A stretch of 64,000 nucleotides of DNA, from contig NC_054701.1 of NCBI RefSeq assembly GCF_016097555.1, positions 62,778,543 through 62,842,542 on the forward strand. The letters are read 5' to 3'. Below, piece after piece: positions 61,001 through 64,000 of the stretch; within the stretch, counting starts at the first letter, position 1, and every line of letters begins with the position of its first letter. Made by a program: the position numbers and the translations under genes. The notes under the pieces are model-generated. The model was given only the letters and a program-made list of their open reading frames with translations, made no database searches and was not told the origin of the DNA. The stretch comes from Gigantopelta aegis. Taxonomy: Eukaryota; Mollusca; Gastropoda; Neomphalida; Peltospiridae.

Positions 61001-63644
61001 AAGCATATTCAGTTACATAATATACATGTACCAAATTATTCAGATCAAATGTGACATGATGACTATATAATAATAGCTGGTTGAATAAGGAAGGAAGGAT
61101 ATATGGCGTTGGACATATGGTTAAGGACCACACAGATATTGAGAGAGGAAATCCGCTGTCACCACATCATGGGCTATTCTTTTCAGTTAGCAGCAAGGGA
61201 TCTTTTTATGCACCATCATACAGCTAGACAGGGTAGTACATACCACGGTCTTTGATATGCCAGTCGTGGTGCATTGGCTGGAATGGGAAATAGCCCAATG
61301 GGCCCCACCAATGGGAATCGATCCTAGACCGACCTCGCATCAAGCGAGGGCTTTACCACTGGGCTACATTCTGCCCCTTGGTTGAATAAAGTAATTTTTC
61401 AAGGCAAATTCATTGTATATACCCCAGTAATTGTTTGTTCAACCATATAGATGACTACTAGCTGTGTGTCTCTAATAAGTGGATTTGTGGTGTTATACAT
61501 GTATGGGCCCGTGCTTATAAAACTTCTACAACTTTAATAAAAAATTATAAAAAAAAAATAAAAAATTAATTTAACAACGCACTCAACACATTTTATTTAC
61601 GGTTATATGGCGTCAGACATATGGTTAAGGACCACACAGATTTTGAGAGGAAACCTGCTGTCACCACTACATGAGCTACTCTTTCCGATTAGCAACAAGG
61701 GATCTTTTAGCACAAACCATGGCCTTTTTTTAACCAGTTATGGATCACTGGTCGGTGCAAGTGGTTTACACTTACCCACTGAGCCTTGCAGAGCACTCAC
61801 TCAGGGTTTTAAGTCAGTATCTGGATTAAAAATCCAATGCCTCAATTGGGATCCGAACCCAGTACCTACCAGCCTGTAGACCGATGGCCTAAACACGACG
61901 CCACCGAGGCCGGTAGACTTTAAGAAGTCCAGACTTTAATGTAATGCTATTTGAATGGCGTTGCCATGACGTTAAAGTCTGGACTTTATTAAAGTCTAGA
62001 CTTTAAGGTTTATTTAAGCATGGGGCATGATGTATATACACTGATAGTCAGCACTAACTTATTAATCAATGCATCATTGACTTTTCTTTTTCTTTCTTTT
62101 TTTACGTGGAAGCAAGGGACGGGACGCAGTCCAGTGGTAAAGCACATGCCTGATGTGCGGTTGGTCTAGGATCGATCCTCGTCGGTGGGCCCATTGGGCT
62201 ATTTCTCGTTCCAGCCAGTGCATTAGGACTGGTATATATCAAAGGCTGTGGTATGTGCTATTCTGTCTGAGGGATTGTGCATATAAAAGATCCCTTGCTA
62301 CTAATGGAAAATGTAACAGGTTTCCTCTCTCTGACTGTGTCAAAACGACCATATGTTTGACATCCAATAGCCGATGATTAATAAATCAATGTGCTCTAGT
62401 GGTGTCATTAAACAAAAACTTCTTCTTCTTCATGAGAGCAAAAGCTCTGCAGGAATGTTAGTTTTAATTTACTTTACAGTCACATTTATACAATTACCGG
62501 TACCTTAATGTGTGTCCTGTTTGTGATATAACAAATTGCTTGTGACAGAACATTTCAATTTATAATCTGTTTGTGTTATAATGTTGATCTTTCTACACAA
62601 AAATAAGTAGATAAATTATTTTATATAACAAGATAAGTAAAAATATAAGTCATGGGCATCACCAGGAATTTTTAAAAGGAGTTCATTTTTGTAATGCACT
62701 AGTACATTTTATGGATAATATTATATTTGTTCAAAGCCAAAAGAACTGCAAAAAAAGACAGATAATTACCAAAATAGGGCACATGTACTAACTGTATTAG
62801 TTATTTAAAAACAAATTATATCCTTTCAGGGGCTGATCCCGAATTTTGTAAAAAGGGGACAACTAAATTCTAAAAAGCACAATTTGAGACTGTCAAAGGC
62901 AAATGAGGCAAAGGGAACATGATTTGTAATGGGGTTCGGGGGCATGCTCCCCAGAACATTTTGAAATAACGATGTTCAGAGATGCATTTTTAGGGCAATT
63001 TAGTGATGTATATTGAGGGATGATTATTTGTTTTTATAAGTCATTAAAAATGACACTTCAAATGAGGGGGTAGGGGAGTCATGGCTCTGTATCCACCAAT
63101 ACCTTTCAAAAATTTCTCACCACTATATGTAACAGGGCTCGAAACTTGCCAAAAAATATGGTGGCCCAAAAAATAATAATGGATGTTGGCAAATTAAGGT
63201 AAGAGAACCATGAACCATGAGCAAGATTTTAATGTGGAATAAATATTATTTTTATTATTTTTCATGGCTAGCTCTAGGTGAGCAAAACAATTCTCCAATT
63301 ATCTTTAAATATGCAAAATCCACTGTCATTTTTCAATAAAATATCAATTATTACATGAATATTTTTTGCCAAATCAAAACAAAATTCGCCAGTTGTTCCT
63401 GAAATTCACAATTGGCGAATTTAGCGAGTGGCAGGACTAGACCTTTTTTTAAATATTTAAGTCGCCCAAACGGGTCATTGGTCGCATTTGGTGACCTGGC
63501 CATAGGCCGTTTCGAGCCCTGATGTAAACTGACATGCAATAAAGCAGAATGGACTCTACTCACCATCATCAAATTCCTCTGTGAAATCAGACTGCAGCTT
63601 CGTATAGGCCACACCCACATTTTTCCCATTCCTCTCCATTTCAA
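25432..63644 (-). CDS. SVOP/SV2-like major facilitator transporter, 12-13 exons over 38 kb
   Basis: Rebuilt minus-strand gene of about 517 residues. Coding exons: 63639-63564, 50261-50059, 47288-47118, 42970-42846, 40527-40464, 37626-37501, 35616-35485, 35000-34853, 33147-33067, 30627-30434, 28782-28693, 27700-27587 and, tentatively, 25461-25432. Every junction has AG/GT and matching phase. The order of motifs follows vertebrate [16 protein letters not shown]-terminus; ADALEM in TM1; the MFS loop [44 protein letters not shown]; a cysteine-bearing loop ([11 protein letters not shown]); a second GRR loop; [13 protein letters not shown]; and PIETKGR near the C-terminus. SVOP proteins are orphan 12-helix transporters of neuronal vesicles; the substrate is unknown. 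The closest paralogue (SVOP or SVOPL) cannot be fixed by eye. A non-coding 5' exon probably lies beyond the window. Confidence 0.92.
25500..25770 (-). mobile_element. SINE-A1 copy, diverged
   Basis: Tail AATGTTTTATTTAACACATT at the left; body TCTGATTAACAGCAAGGG and head remnants GGGCTATGTGAC at the right. Two A-body segments are lost. It lies in intron 12 just before the tentative last exon. Confidence 0.7.
26006..26155. repeat. foldback (inverted repeat), ~60-bp arms
   Basis: Left arm includes ACCATTTCGTATCAGGTTTG and right arm its complement (ACATGATACGAAATGG). The centre has TTACTCGCTAAAGCTCGTGA. Probably a small non-coding DNA element. Confidence 0.65.
26541..26862 (+). mobile_element. 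SINE-A1 copy
   Basis: Head GGGGCCGGGATGTAGCG (short internal loss after it), box B-like GGATCGATCCCC, full body, tail ending GTGCGTCGTTAAACAAAAC. Confidence 0.85.
27141..27556 (-). mobile_element. SINE-A1 stub plus full copy, one compound insertion
   Basis: A 5'-truncated A1 tail (about 27160-27211) is followed in the same orientation by a complete A1 (27236-27556). The direct repeat GAAGTAACATGGA flanks the pair (about 27130-27142 and 27552-27564), so both appear to have entered together. The right end lies about 20 bp past the exon 12 donor. Confidence 0.75.
27587..27700 (-). CDS. SVOP-like exon 12 (TM12 and PIETKGR)
   Basis: 38 codons: [20 protein letters not shown], then [18 protein letters not shown]. 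Donor CCA/GTATGT is good and phase 0. If it is not used, translation would read about 16 more codons into a SINE before stopping. Confidence 0.92.
27925..28470. repeat. ~120-bp tandem repeat containing a tRNA-like promoter
   Basis: About 4.5 nearly identical units share TTCTATCCTACAACCCAAGC, ACTTTACCAACTGAGCTAAA and CTTGACCTTGGCTCAAACTC. On the minus strand each unit reads TAGCTCAGTTGGTAAAGTAC and, later, GGGTTGTAGGATAG, resembling box A and box B of a tRNA-derived SINE head. It lies in intron 11. Confidence 0.85.
28485..28690 (+). mobile_element. SINE-C copy abutting the exon 11 donor
   Basis: ATAAGGCTGGTAGGTACTAG, a body with TGGACAGACAGCCCAGATAG, and a truncated tail ending GAATGAAATGAAA next to the splice donor at 28692. 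It lies antisense to the transporter gene. Confidence 0.75.
28693..28782 (-). CDS. SVOP-like exon 11 (TM10-TM11)
   Basis: Exactly 30 codons, phase 0 both ends: [20 protein letters not shown] then [10 protein letters not shown]. Matches the [21 protein letters not shown] region of SVOP. Acceptor TATGTTGCAG, donor CAG/GTTAGT. A SINE-C tail begins within a few bases of the donor. Confidence 0.94.
28772..28885. repeat. duplication of the exon 11 acceptor edge (59-bp period)
   Basis: GGTAGGGTACACCTGCAACA at 28771 recurs at 28830. The repeated unit includes the first 12 coding bases of exon 11, its AG acceptor and about 47 bp of intron. Confidence 0.85.
29033..29185 (+). mobile_element. SINE-A2 tail fragment
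   Basis: ATCCTGTCTGAGGAATGGTG, then the A2 tail to TAGTGGTGTGGTTAAGC. Confidence 0.7.
29334..29960 (-). mobile_element. SINE-A2 copy interrupted by a SINE-B copy
   Basis: The outer A2 (29334-29500 and 29890-29960) is split by a complete B element (about 29510-29889) in the same orientation. CTACAGACAGGA occurs on both sides of the insert and is the target duplication, so B inserted after A2. Confidence 0.8.
30003..30385 (+). mobile_element. SINE-A1 copy with an inverted A1 tail stub
   Basis: Complete A1 (30003-30325). It is joined tail to tail with a short reverse-oriented A1 tail (about 30330-30385). It sits 49 bp downstream of exon 10 in the direction of the gene. Confidence 0.8.
30434..30627 (-). 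CDS. SVOP-like exon 10 (TM8-TM10)
   Basis: Completes Cys, then [19 protein letters not shown], a hydrophobic run and [22 protein letters not shown]. It holds the second GRR loop typical of the C-terminal half of MFS proteins. Phase 0 at donor GAG/GTGAGC; acceptor ACATTCAG. Confidence 0.93.
31160..31330. mobile_element. SINE-A scraps in both orientations
   Basis: AAAGGTCCCTTGCTGCTAAC in forward sense is followed by ACAGGACAGCACATACCATA in reverse sense. Heavily decayed. Confidence 0.45.
31585..31845 (-). mobile_element. SINE-C copy
   Basis: Tail at the left (GTGCAATTAAGGTTCAAGCA), the TCTGTCCAGGACAGTGG block, and a head remnant at the right. Confidence 0.7.
31868..32998. repeat. minisatellite, ~40-55 bp units, about 22 copies
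   Basis: Units contain GTTTCACCTATAGGAAGACT, then GCCACTTCTCAGGTCAAAAC, then AGTTTTAAAGT. Two or three unit types alternate (ending CAGGTCAAAACAG or CAGGAAACCTGTTA). The order of types around 32100-32340 recurs around 32395-32640, which indicates block duplication. It lies in intron 9. Confidence 0.9.
33067..33147 (-). CDS. SVOP-like exon 9 (luminal loop with Cys pair)
   Basis: 81 bp. Two bases complete Asn, then [18 protein letters not shown] and ISTLGEFI, ending in phase 1 at GTGAGT. It corresponds to the Cys-bearing loop of SVOP before TM8. Too short to show up as a reading frame on its own; found from the phase and family order. Confidence 0.88.
33183..33275. repeat. (AATG)n and a short dispersed-repeat tail
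   Basis: About eight AATG units are followed by TTTAACGACACCCCAGCACG and CATCGGCTATTGGGTGTC. The same phrase recurs at 41037-41085, so it is a dispersed family of its own. Confidence 0.75.
33713..34097. mobile_element. TTAA-type miniature element, nearly complete
   Basis: GGGACATTCCTGAGTTTGCT at the left and AGCAAACTCAGGAATGTCCC at the right are inverted ends. The interior matches 52712-53051. The left TTAA is degraded. Confidence 0.75.
34290..34505. mobile_element. pogo/Tigger-like miniature element remnant
   Basis: ACCTCTCAAGACCGGACCTT and TCTCTAAAGTGGAATTCTC resemble the body phrases of 14632-14813 and 56759-56985. The ends are poorly kept. Confidence 0.45.
34853..35000 (-). CDS. SVOP-like exon 8 (TM7)
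   Basis: [19 protein letters not shown], then [19 protein letters not shown] and [10 protein letters not shown]. Ends in phase 1 at donor GTAAGTAAAC. Acceptor GTTTTCAG. Confidence 0.94.
35485..35616 (-). CDS. SVOP-like exon 7 (central cytoplasmic loop)
   Basis: 44 codons starting [20 protein letters not shown], with the PESxRyL motif that follows TM6 in this superfamily, and ending LVKSQVQ. Acceptor TTTGGTCAG. Three decayed copies of its 5' edge lie in the intron before it. Confidence 0.94.
35640..35985. repeat. three decayed copies of the exon 7 acceptor edge (~100 bp)
   Basis: Units near 35685, 35789 and 35890 each contain GCTACCAGGTATTGGGC, then an AATGAACTGACCAAA-type block and AGAAGAAACAC. 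On the minus strand each gives an AG acceptor followed by a TTCATTCC-like start and about 30 bases of exon 7. All three keep the AG. Confidence 0.85.
36384..36786. repeat. 50-bp minisatellite, about 8 copies
   Basis: Unit AAACAAACTCACATTGCTAC, then GTCTGGACCAATGGGATGAC, then GTTATATTGT. Only one or two positions vary, with GACG and GATG largely alternating. It lies in intron 6. Confidence 0.95.
37190..37445 (-). mobile_element. SINE-C copy
   Basis: Tail at the left (TTCATGCTTATATCCAATGA), the TCTGTCCACGACAGTGG block, and the head end CACCACCGAGGTCGG about 55 bp past the exon 6 donor. Confidence 0.8.
37501..37626 (-). CDS. SVOP-like exon 6 (TM5-TM6)
   Basis: 42 codons, phase 0 both ends: [19 protein letters not shown], then [20 protein letters not shown] and W. 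Donor TGG/GTTTGT is weak, but it joins W to FIPESARY, as the family requires. Confidence 0.92.
37690..38395. other. intron sequence, nothing recognised
   Basis: Includes an inverted-looking GCGGTAGTCTCCCGGC / GCGCGGGAGACAATTTCTCC pair near 37697-37770. Otherwise AT-rich. Confidence 0.3.
38393..38468 (+). tRNA. tRNA-like sequence (likely a pseudo-tRNA or SINE head)
   Basis: TTAGCTCAGTTGGTAGAGCG gives a good D arm and box A, and GTGGTTTGAATGCCC is a box B-like T arm. The anticodon region folds as a 7-bp stem (GACTCTC/GAGAGTC) with a 5-base loop, and the acceptor ends do not pair well. It is therefore not a normal tRNA gene. Confidence 0.4.
38565..38838 (-). mobile_element. SINE-A2 copy
   Basis: Tail GTTTTATTTAACGAAACCAC at the left, head end GTTACATCCCGCTCC at the right. 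Confidence 0.85.
39671..39980 (-). mobile_element. SINE-A2 copy, diverged
   Basis: TTTGTTTAACAACACCACTA at the left. The body is recognisable and the head is replaced by a related tRNA-like end (CAACTGAGTTGAATCGC). Confidence 0.7.
40086..40380 (-). mobile_element. SINE-A2 copy
   Basis: GTTTGTTTTGTTTAATAGAC at the left to CTACATCCTGTCCC at the right. It lies about 85 bp past the exon 5 donor. Confidence 0.82.
40464..40527 (-). CDS. SVOP-like exon 5 (TM4-TM5 loop)
   Basis: A 64-bp exon. One base completes Gly, then [20 protein letters not shown] and Q. Matches the TLYAEFLPMKARAK stretch of SVOP. Acceptor TTTTTTTCAG, donor CAG/GTTTGT. Confidence 0.92.
40958..41090. repeat. (GGAC/GGAT)n and (GAAC)n with a short dispersed tail
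   Basis: Simple GGAC, GGAT and GAAC runs end in TGTTTAACGACACCCAAGCA, the same tail as at 33220. Confidence 0.85.
41155..42425 (-). mobile_element. SINE-A2 copy split by a 1.08-kb hAT-like element
   Basis: The A2 tail and start of body (41155-41245) resume at 42325 (ACCTGCTACATTTTTCCATT). Aligning the halves restores the usual A2 order, which dates the inner element after the SINE. Confidence 0.82.
41246..42324. mobile_element. non-autonomous hAT-like element, 1,079 bp
   Basis: Ends CAGGGGTGCAGAAA and TTTCTGCACCCCTG are perfect inverted repeats, flanked by a 5-bp duplication AACCT (41241-41245 and 42325-42329). The interior is AT-rich with no transposase. The 5-bp duplication departs from the usual 8 bp of hAT. 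Confidence 0.8.
42550..42818 (+). mobile_element. SINE-C copy
   Basis: Head GGTGGTGTTGTGGTTAAGTC, box B-like GGGTACGCAACCC, tail TTAATTGGACATAAGCACGA ending about 25 bp from the exon 4 donor. Confidence 0.85.
42846..42970 (-). CDS. SVOP-like exon 4 (TM3-TM4)
   Basis: Encodes [17 protein letters not shown] then [18 protein letters not shown]. Ends in phase 2 (GG) at donor GTAAGTCC. Matches the ILVLRGLVGFGIGG region of vertebrate SVOP. A SINE-C ends about 25 bp past the donor. Confidence 0.93.
43052..43358 (+). mobile_element. SINE-A2 copy
   Basis: Complete: GGGGCAGGACGTAACCCAGT through GTGGTATCGTCAAACAAAAC. Confidence 0.85.
43865..44258 (+). mobile_element. SINE-B copy, full length
   Basis: Head GGCCTCGGTGGCGTCGTTG, box B-like GGATTCGGATCCCAG, then the A1-type body and tail (GAGTGCGTCGTTAAATAAAA) and a CTTT run. 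The best reference copy of the B family in this window. Confidence 0.88.
44437..44866 (-). mobile_element. SINE-A1 stub plus full SINE-A1, same orientation
   Basis: A truncated tail (about 44437-44530) is followed by a complete A1 (44548-44866) ending CTACATCCCGCCCC. The arrangement repeats that at 27141-27556. Confidence 0.82.
44870..46318. other. intron 3 sequence, no gene seen
   Basis: AT-rich, with (AAT)n near 45026 followed by a TTCCTTTATATAGCGC phrase. A reading frame at 45847-46095 has no recognisable domain. Confidence 0.35.
46318..46725. repeat. ~65-bp minisatellite, about 6 copies
   Basis: Unit ATGCTTTATTCAAGTCTGTA, then ACCTACTTTTCATTACCTAT, then CACCACCCCTGATTTTTTGT. Almost perfect. 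Its open frame is a by-product. Confidence 0.93.
47118..47288 (-). CDS. SVOP-like exon 3 (TM1-TM2, MFS signature loop)
   Basis: 57 codons, phase 0 at both ends. Starts [15 protein letters not shown] and ends [13 protein letters not shown], carrying the major-facilitator motif A (GxxxDxxGRK). Acceptor CTGTTTCAG, donor GTAAGTATG. Confidence 0.95.
47517..47858. repeat. long foldback, ~165-bp arms
   Basis: Left arm starts AAAGGGCACAGGCACTTGAC; right arm ends GTCAAGTGCCTGTGTTAAAG. The central part (around 47690) is an almost perfect palindrome, including CGATCCCTACTATA. The arms match closely over most of their length. Probably a non-coding DNA element with extended inverted ends. Confidence 0.82.
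47873..47938. repeat. dispersed repeat scrap
   Basis: AATAAAGAAAATACATGATA and TGAAATATATGGATTAC recur, diverged, at 55588-55645. Both lie beside foldbacks, so this may be part of one element family. Confidence 0.4.
47939..50058 (-). repeat. 101-bp tandem array derived from the exon 2 donor edge, ~21 units
   Basis: Each unit is about 65 bp matching the 3' end of exon 2 (minus-strand GACTGCATTGGTCTAGG to ATAACG) plus about 36 bp of the following intron (GTAAGGCAGCTTAGCTAG and on). The genuine exon 2 edge at 50059-50123 is the last member. Almost all units keep GTAAG at the donor. Many of the differences between units would be synonymous if read in frame. A block of about seven units appears duplicated (48250-48650 resembles 48955-49360). 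It lies wholly in intron 2. Confidence 0.95.
50059..50261 (-). CDS. SVOP-like exon 2 (acidic N-terminus to start of TM1)
   Basis: Encodes [18 protein letters not shown], a hydrophilic acidic stretch, then [13 protein letters not shown] and [13 protein letters not shown]. Acceptor TTTATCCAG, donor ACG/GTAAGG, phase 0 out. Both edges of this exon have been copied into the flanking introns as tandem arrays. Confidence 0.93.
50241..50445 (-). repeat. 47-bp tandem array derived from the exon 2 acceptor edge, ~4 extra units
   Basis: Units start at 50241 (the exon), 50288, 50335, 50382 and 50429. Each has ACAACACCTTGTCCAA, then CGGGGCTGGATAAAAAATAA and TTAAAACACAT. On the minus strand each keeps an AG acceptor followed by the first bases of exon 2. 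Confidence 0.93.
50733..50825 (+). mobile_element. SINE-A head fragment
   Basis: GAGGATGTGGCCCAGTCGTA through GGTGGGCCCATGGGCTATTT. The body is replaced by the hairpin at 50822-50867. Confidence 0.65.
50822..50867. repeat. perfect 20-bp inverted repeat with a 5-base loop
   Basis: AAATGGAGGCAAGTCCTAGT and its exact complement are separated by GCACT. It sits where a SINE-A body should continue, so it looks like a local inverted duplication. Confidence 0.85.
51400..51546. repeat. 33-bp minisatellite, about 4.5 copies
   Basis: Unit GTCGGCATTTTGTAGGCACC, then GCGGTGATACGAA. A multiple of three, so every frame stays open and gives 11-residue repeats. Nothing suggests it is coding. Confidence 0.93.
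51600..52707. other. intron 1 sequence, no gene seen
   Basis: Contains a CCTGAGTTTCAGTC scrap near 51650, possibly a TTAA-element end, and CTGACC-type short repeats near 52500. No domain is recognised. Confidence 0.35.
52712..53051. mobile_element. TTAA-type miniature element, complete (340 bp)
   Basis: Inverted ends AGGGACATTCCTGAGTTTG and CAAACTCAGGAATGTCCCT lie exactly between TTAA (52708-52711) and TTAA (53052-53055), the piggyBac-type target. It is the reference for the copies at 16203, 33713 and 57373. No ORF. Confidence 0.85.
53092..53295 (+). mobile_element. SINE-A2 copy, 3' truncated
   Basis: GGGAGGGGTGTATCCCAGTG through ATCCCTTACTACTAATGG. It then breaks into a pogo-like miniature element piece (GGTTTTGAGAGAATTCC, to about 53352). 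Confidence 0.75.
53418..53728 (+). mobile_element. SINE-A2 copy, full length
   Basis: TGGGGCAGGACATAGCCCAG through GTGGTGTCATTAAACAAAAC. Confidence 0.87.
54409..54514. repeat. short inverted-repeat element
   Basis: AATAACTAGTTAATGACGT and ACGTCATTAACTAGTTATT bound about 105 bp. The ends are themselves near-palindromic. Confidence 0.7.
54760..55034. repeat. poly-T run and (TA)n microsatellite
   Basis: A T run at 54760-54784 and a TA run of about 50 bp at 54984-55033. The sequence between them is AT-rich and unremarkable. Confidence 0.9.
55385..55535. repeat. foldback with ~55-bp arms
   Basis: AGTGTGTCGTACTGATTTTA in the left arm and AAAATCAGTACGACACACAA in the right arm; the centre is CCGAGCAAGAGCAAGGG. 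It opens similar small frames on both strands, as expected for a palindrome. Confidence 0.75.
55536..56758. other. intron 1 sequence, no gene seen
   Basis: AT-rich with repeated ATATGAACACATATAAATAT-like phrases and a (CAGA)n run at about 56404-56440. No coding exon is supported. Confidence 0.4.
56759..56985. mobile_element. pogo/Tigger-like miniature element remnant
   Basis: ACAGTGAAACTTCTCAAAAC starts the element, with body phrases such as GACCATAAACACCTCAA. The right end is not clear. Confidence 0.5.
57373..57785. mobile_element. TTAA-type miniature element with an internal insertion
   Basis: GGGACTATCCTGAGTTTGCT at the left, then ATTAAATATATTTTCTTGTT. Extra AT-rich sequence follows before the interior resumes (AATACCTTGTGTATACAGAC). 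The right end is missing. Confidence 0.55.
58135..58235. repeat. two-copy ~42-bp tandem repeat
   Basis: CGTATATGACACAGCTGG, then GTATGTGTTTAGCTAT, repeated twice. Confidence 0.75.
58388..58880 (+). mobile_element. cluster of SINE-A2 fragments
   Basis: TATCAAAGGCTGTGGTATGT appears at about 58398 and 58530, and GTGCTGTCCTGACTGTGGG at 58655. The last runs into the A2 tail (AATCAGTGTGCTCTAGTGG). Partial tandem duplication plus decay. Confidence 0.65.
59324..59709 (-). mobile_element. chimeric SINE (B head, A2 tail) inside the Tc1 element
   Basis: The tail (TTTAACGACGCCGCTAGAGC) is A2-like, while the head end (GTAGACCGATGGCCTGCC) is B-like. The 12-bp duplication TACTCGCAATGA (59312-59323 and 59710-59721) flanks it exactly. 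Confidence 0.85.
59758..60753 (+). pseudogene. decayed Tc1-like transposase
   Basis: Segments in several frames match the intact transposase at 11388-12446. They begin with [20 protein letters not shown], followed by a stop two codons later, and then [12 protein letters not shown]. Later come [15 protein letters not shown] and [12 protein letters not shown]-like blocks, and the end is [16 protein letters not shown] then GGHIRY. There are several stops and frameshifts, so it is long dead and much older than the copies at 8-12 kb. Confidence 0.88.
61090..61378 (-). mobile_element. SINE-A1 copy, tail truncated
   Basis: GATATATGGCGTTGGACATA at the left to the head end CTACATTCTGCCCC at the right. 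Confidence 0.82.
61563..61913 (-). mobile_element. SINE-B copy
   Basis: Tail TTTAACAACGCACTCAACAC at the left; head end CGACGCCACCGAGGCCGG at the right. Some of the body is lost. Confidence 0.83.
61914..62008. repeat. short foldback
   Basis: AGACTTTAAGAAGTCCAGAC and TTAAAGTCTGGACTTTATTA are mutually complementary. About 95 bp, abutting the SINE-B head. Confidence 0.7.
62114..62420 (+). mobile_element. SINE-A2 copy, full length
   Basis: GGGACGGGACGCAGTCCAGT through GTGGTGTCATTAAACAAAAA with a CTT tail. Confidence 0.85.
62425..63130. other. intron 1 sequence, no gene seen
   Basis: AT-rich. A CAGGGGCTGATCCCGAATTT phrase near 62828 resembles the start of a hAT-type miniature element, but I could not find its partner end with confidence. 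Confidence 0.35.
63133..63521. mobile_element. hAT-like miniature element, 389 bp
   Basis: Ends CAGGGCTCGAAAC and GTTTCGAGCCCTG are perfect inverted repeats flanked by the 6-bp duplication ATGTAA (63127-63132 and 63522-63527). It sits about 40 bp past the exon 1 donor. Frames inside it are not genes. Confidence 0.82.
63564..63644 (-). CDS. SVOP-like exon 1 (start codon)
   Basis: The ATG at 63639 has a strong context (G at -3, G at +4) and begins [16 protein letters not shown]. It ends EEFDD plus one base at donor GTGAGT. The remaining G pairs with CC of exon 2 to make Ala, so the phase fits. An acceptor-like CTGCAG directly before TTGAAATG suggests an upstream untranslated exon. Confidence 0.82.
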
Positions 63645-64000
63645 CTGCAGTGAAAAAGATCAACATGTAAGCAAATCAGTCAAACTTCAAACGTGGACCC
63701 TTCTCTACACTGGAATTCCCTCGAACAAGACGATCTATCTGCAGGTCTCCGAGAATTGAAAATATGCGTGACCTATTTATTGGTTATACAGAAATAGATC
63801 CAGGTAACCCATTTCATTTTTTTGTAACTTGTTATATTCAAGTAAATCGTGATCCAAATTCGCACAAACTAAAAATAGGTTATGCAAAATTAGATTCACA
63901 CGAGCAATACGTTCTTGCAATTATCAGAGACCTGATCTCTCCCTCTTATGAAATGAGAACAGAACAGAACCTCTCTAAAGCAGATACTTCTAATATTTGA
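63645..64000. other. 5' flank of the SVOP-like coding start
   Basis: Immediately before exon 1 is a TTTTTCACTGCAG acceptor-like tract. Further right, TCTACACTGGAATTCCC resembles a pogo-like miniature element. A plus-strand frame runs off the window edge (63764-64000) with no recognisable domain. Confidence 0.35.

Noticed and set aside
63351-63550. Minus-strand frame continuing past SVOP-like exon 1
   Set aside because: Downstream of the GTGAGT donor it reads into a hAT-like miniature element in a different frame from the exon.
63764-64000. 78-residue plus-strand frame at the right edge
   Set aside because: No recognised domain. It lies in the 5' flank of the transporter gene next to miniature-element sequence, and the window ends at its stop.

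Overview
The window reads as nuclear DNA of an invertebrate animal, most likely a gastropod or other mollusc. Genes are sparse and split by long AT-rich introns. There are dozens of tRNA-headed SINEs, Tc1 and hAT-type DNA transposons, TTAA-flanked miniature elements, a DIRS-like element and many minisatellites. The species is an inference; the animal, intron-rich character is seen directly. SINE names used here are private labels. A1 and A2 share one tRNA-like head (box A like TAGCCCAGTGG, box B like GGATCGATCCC). A1 ends in a tail like GAGTGCGTCGTTAAATAAA, A2 in a tail like CTCTAGTGGTGTCGTTAAAC. B has a different tRNA-like head (GGCCTCGGTGGCGTCGTGG) on the A1-type body and tail. C has a related head and a tail ending near TTAATTGGATATAAGCACG.

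Layout. 1-3.3 kb: a hAT-type miniature element, SINEs and low-complexity DNA. 3.3-4.9 kb: decayed tandem repeats, then a single-exon class A GPCR (3892-4929, +). 5-13 kb: microsatellites, miniature elements and two nearly identical Tc1 elements, one with an unbroken 352-residue transposase. 13-17.6 kb: AT-rich DNA with SINEs and miniature elements and no gene seen. 17.7-23.7 kb: a DIRS-like tyrosine-recombinase retroelement with matching inverted ends. 25.4-63.6 kb: one host gene on the minus strand, an SVOP/SV2-like major facilitator transporter, rebuilt here from 12 well supported exons plus a tentative short last exon. Splice phases agree at every junction and give about 517 residues. Almost everything else to the right edge lies in its introns: SINEs, foldbacks, minisatellites, hAT miniature elements and an old Tc1 carrying a nested SINE.

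The most unusual signal is in the transporter gene. Several exon edges have been copied outward into the adjacent intron as tandem arrays. The 3' edge of exon 2 with its splice donor is amplified into about 21 extra 101-bp units filling 47.9-50.06 kb. The 5' edge of the same exon with its acceptor is amplified as 47-bp units at 50.26-50.45 kb. The acceptor edges of exons 7 and 11 are copied three times and once. The units mostly keep their GT or AG, so the introns carry dozens of decoy splice sites. In most 101-bp units an internal AG and the donor would bound a 33-nt in-frame segment. Whether any is spliced cannot be told from sequence.
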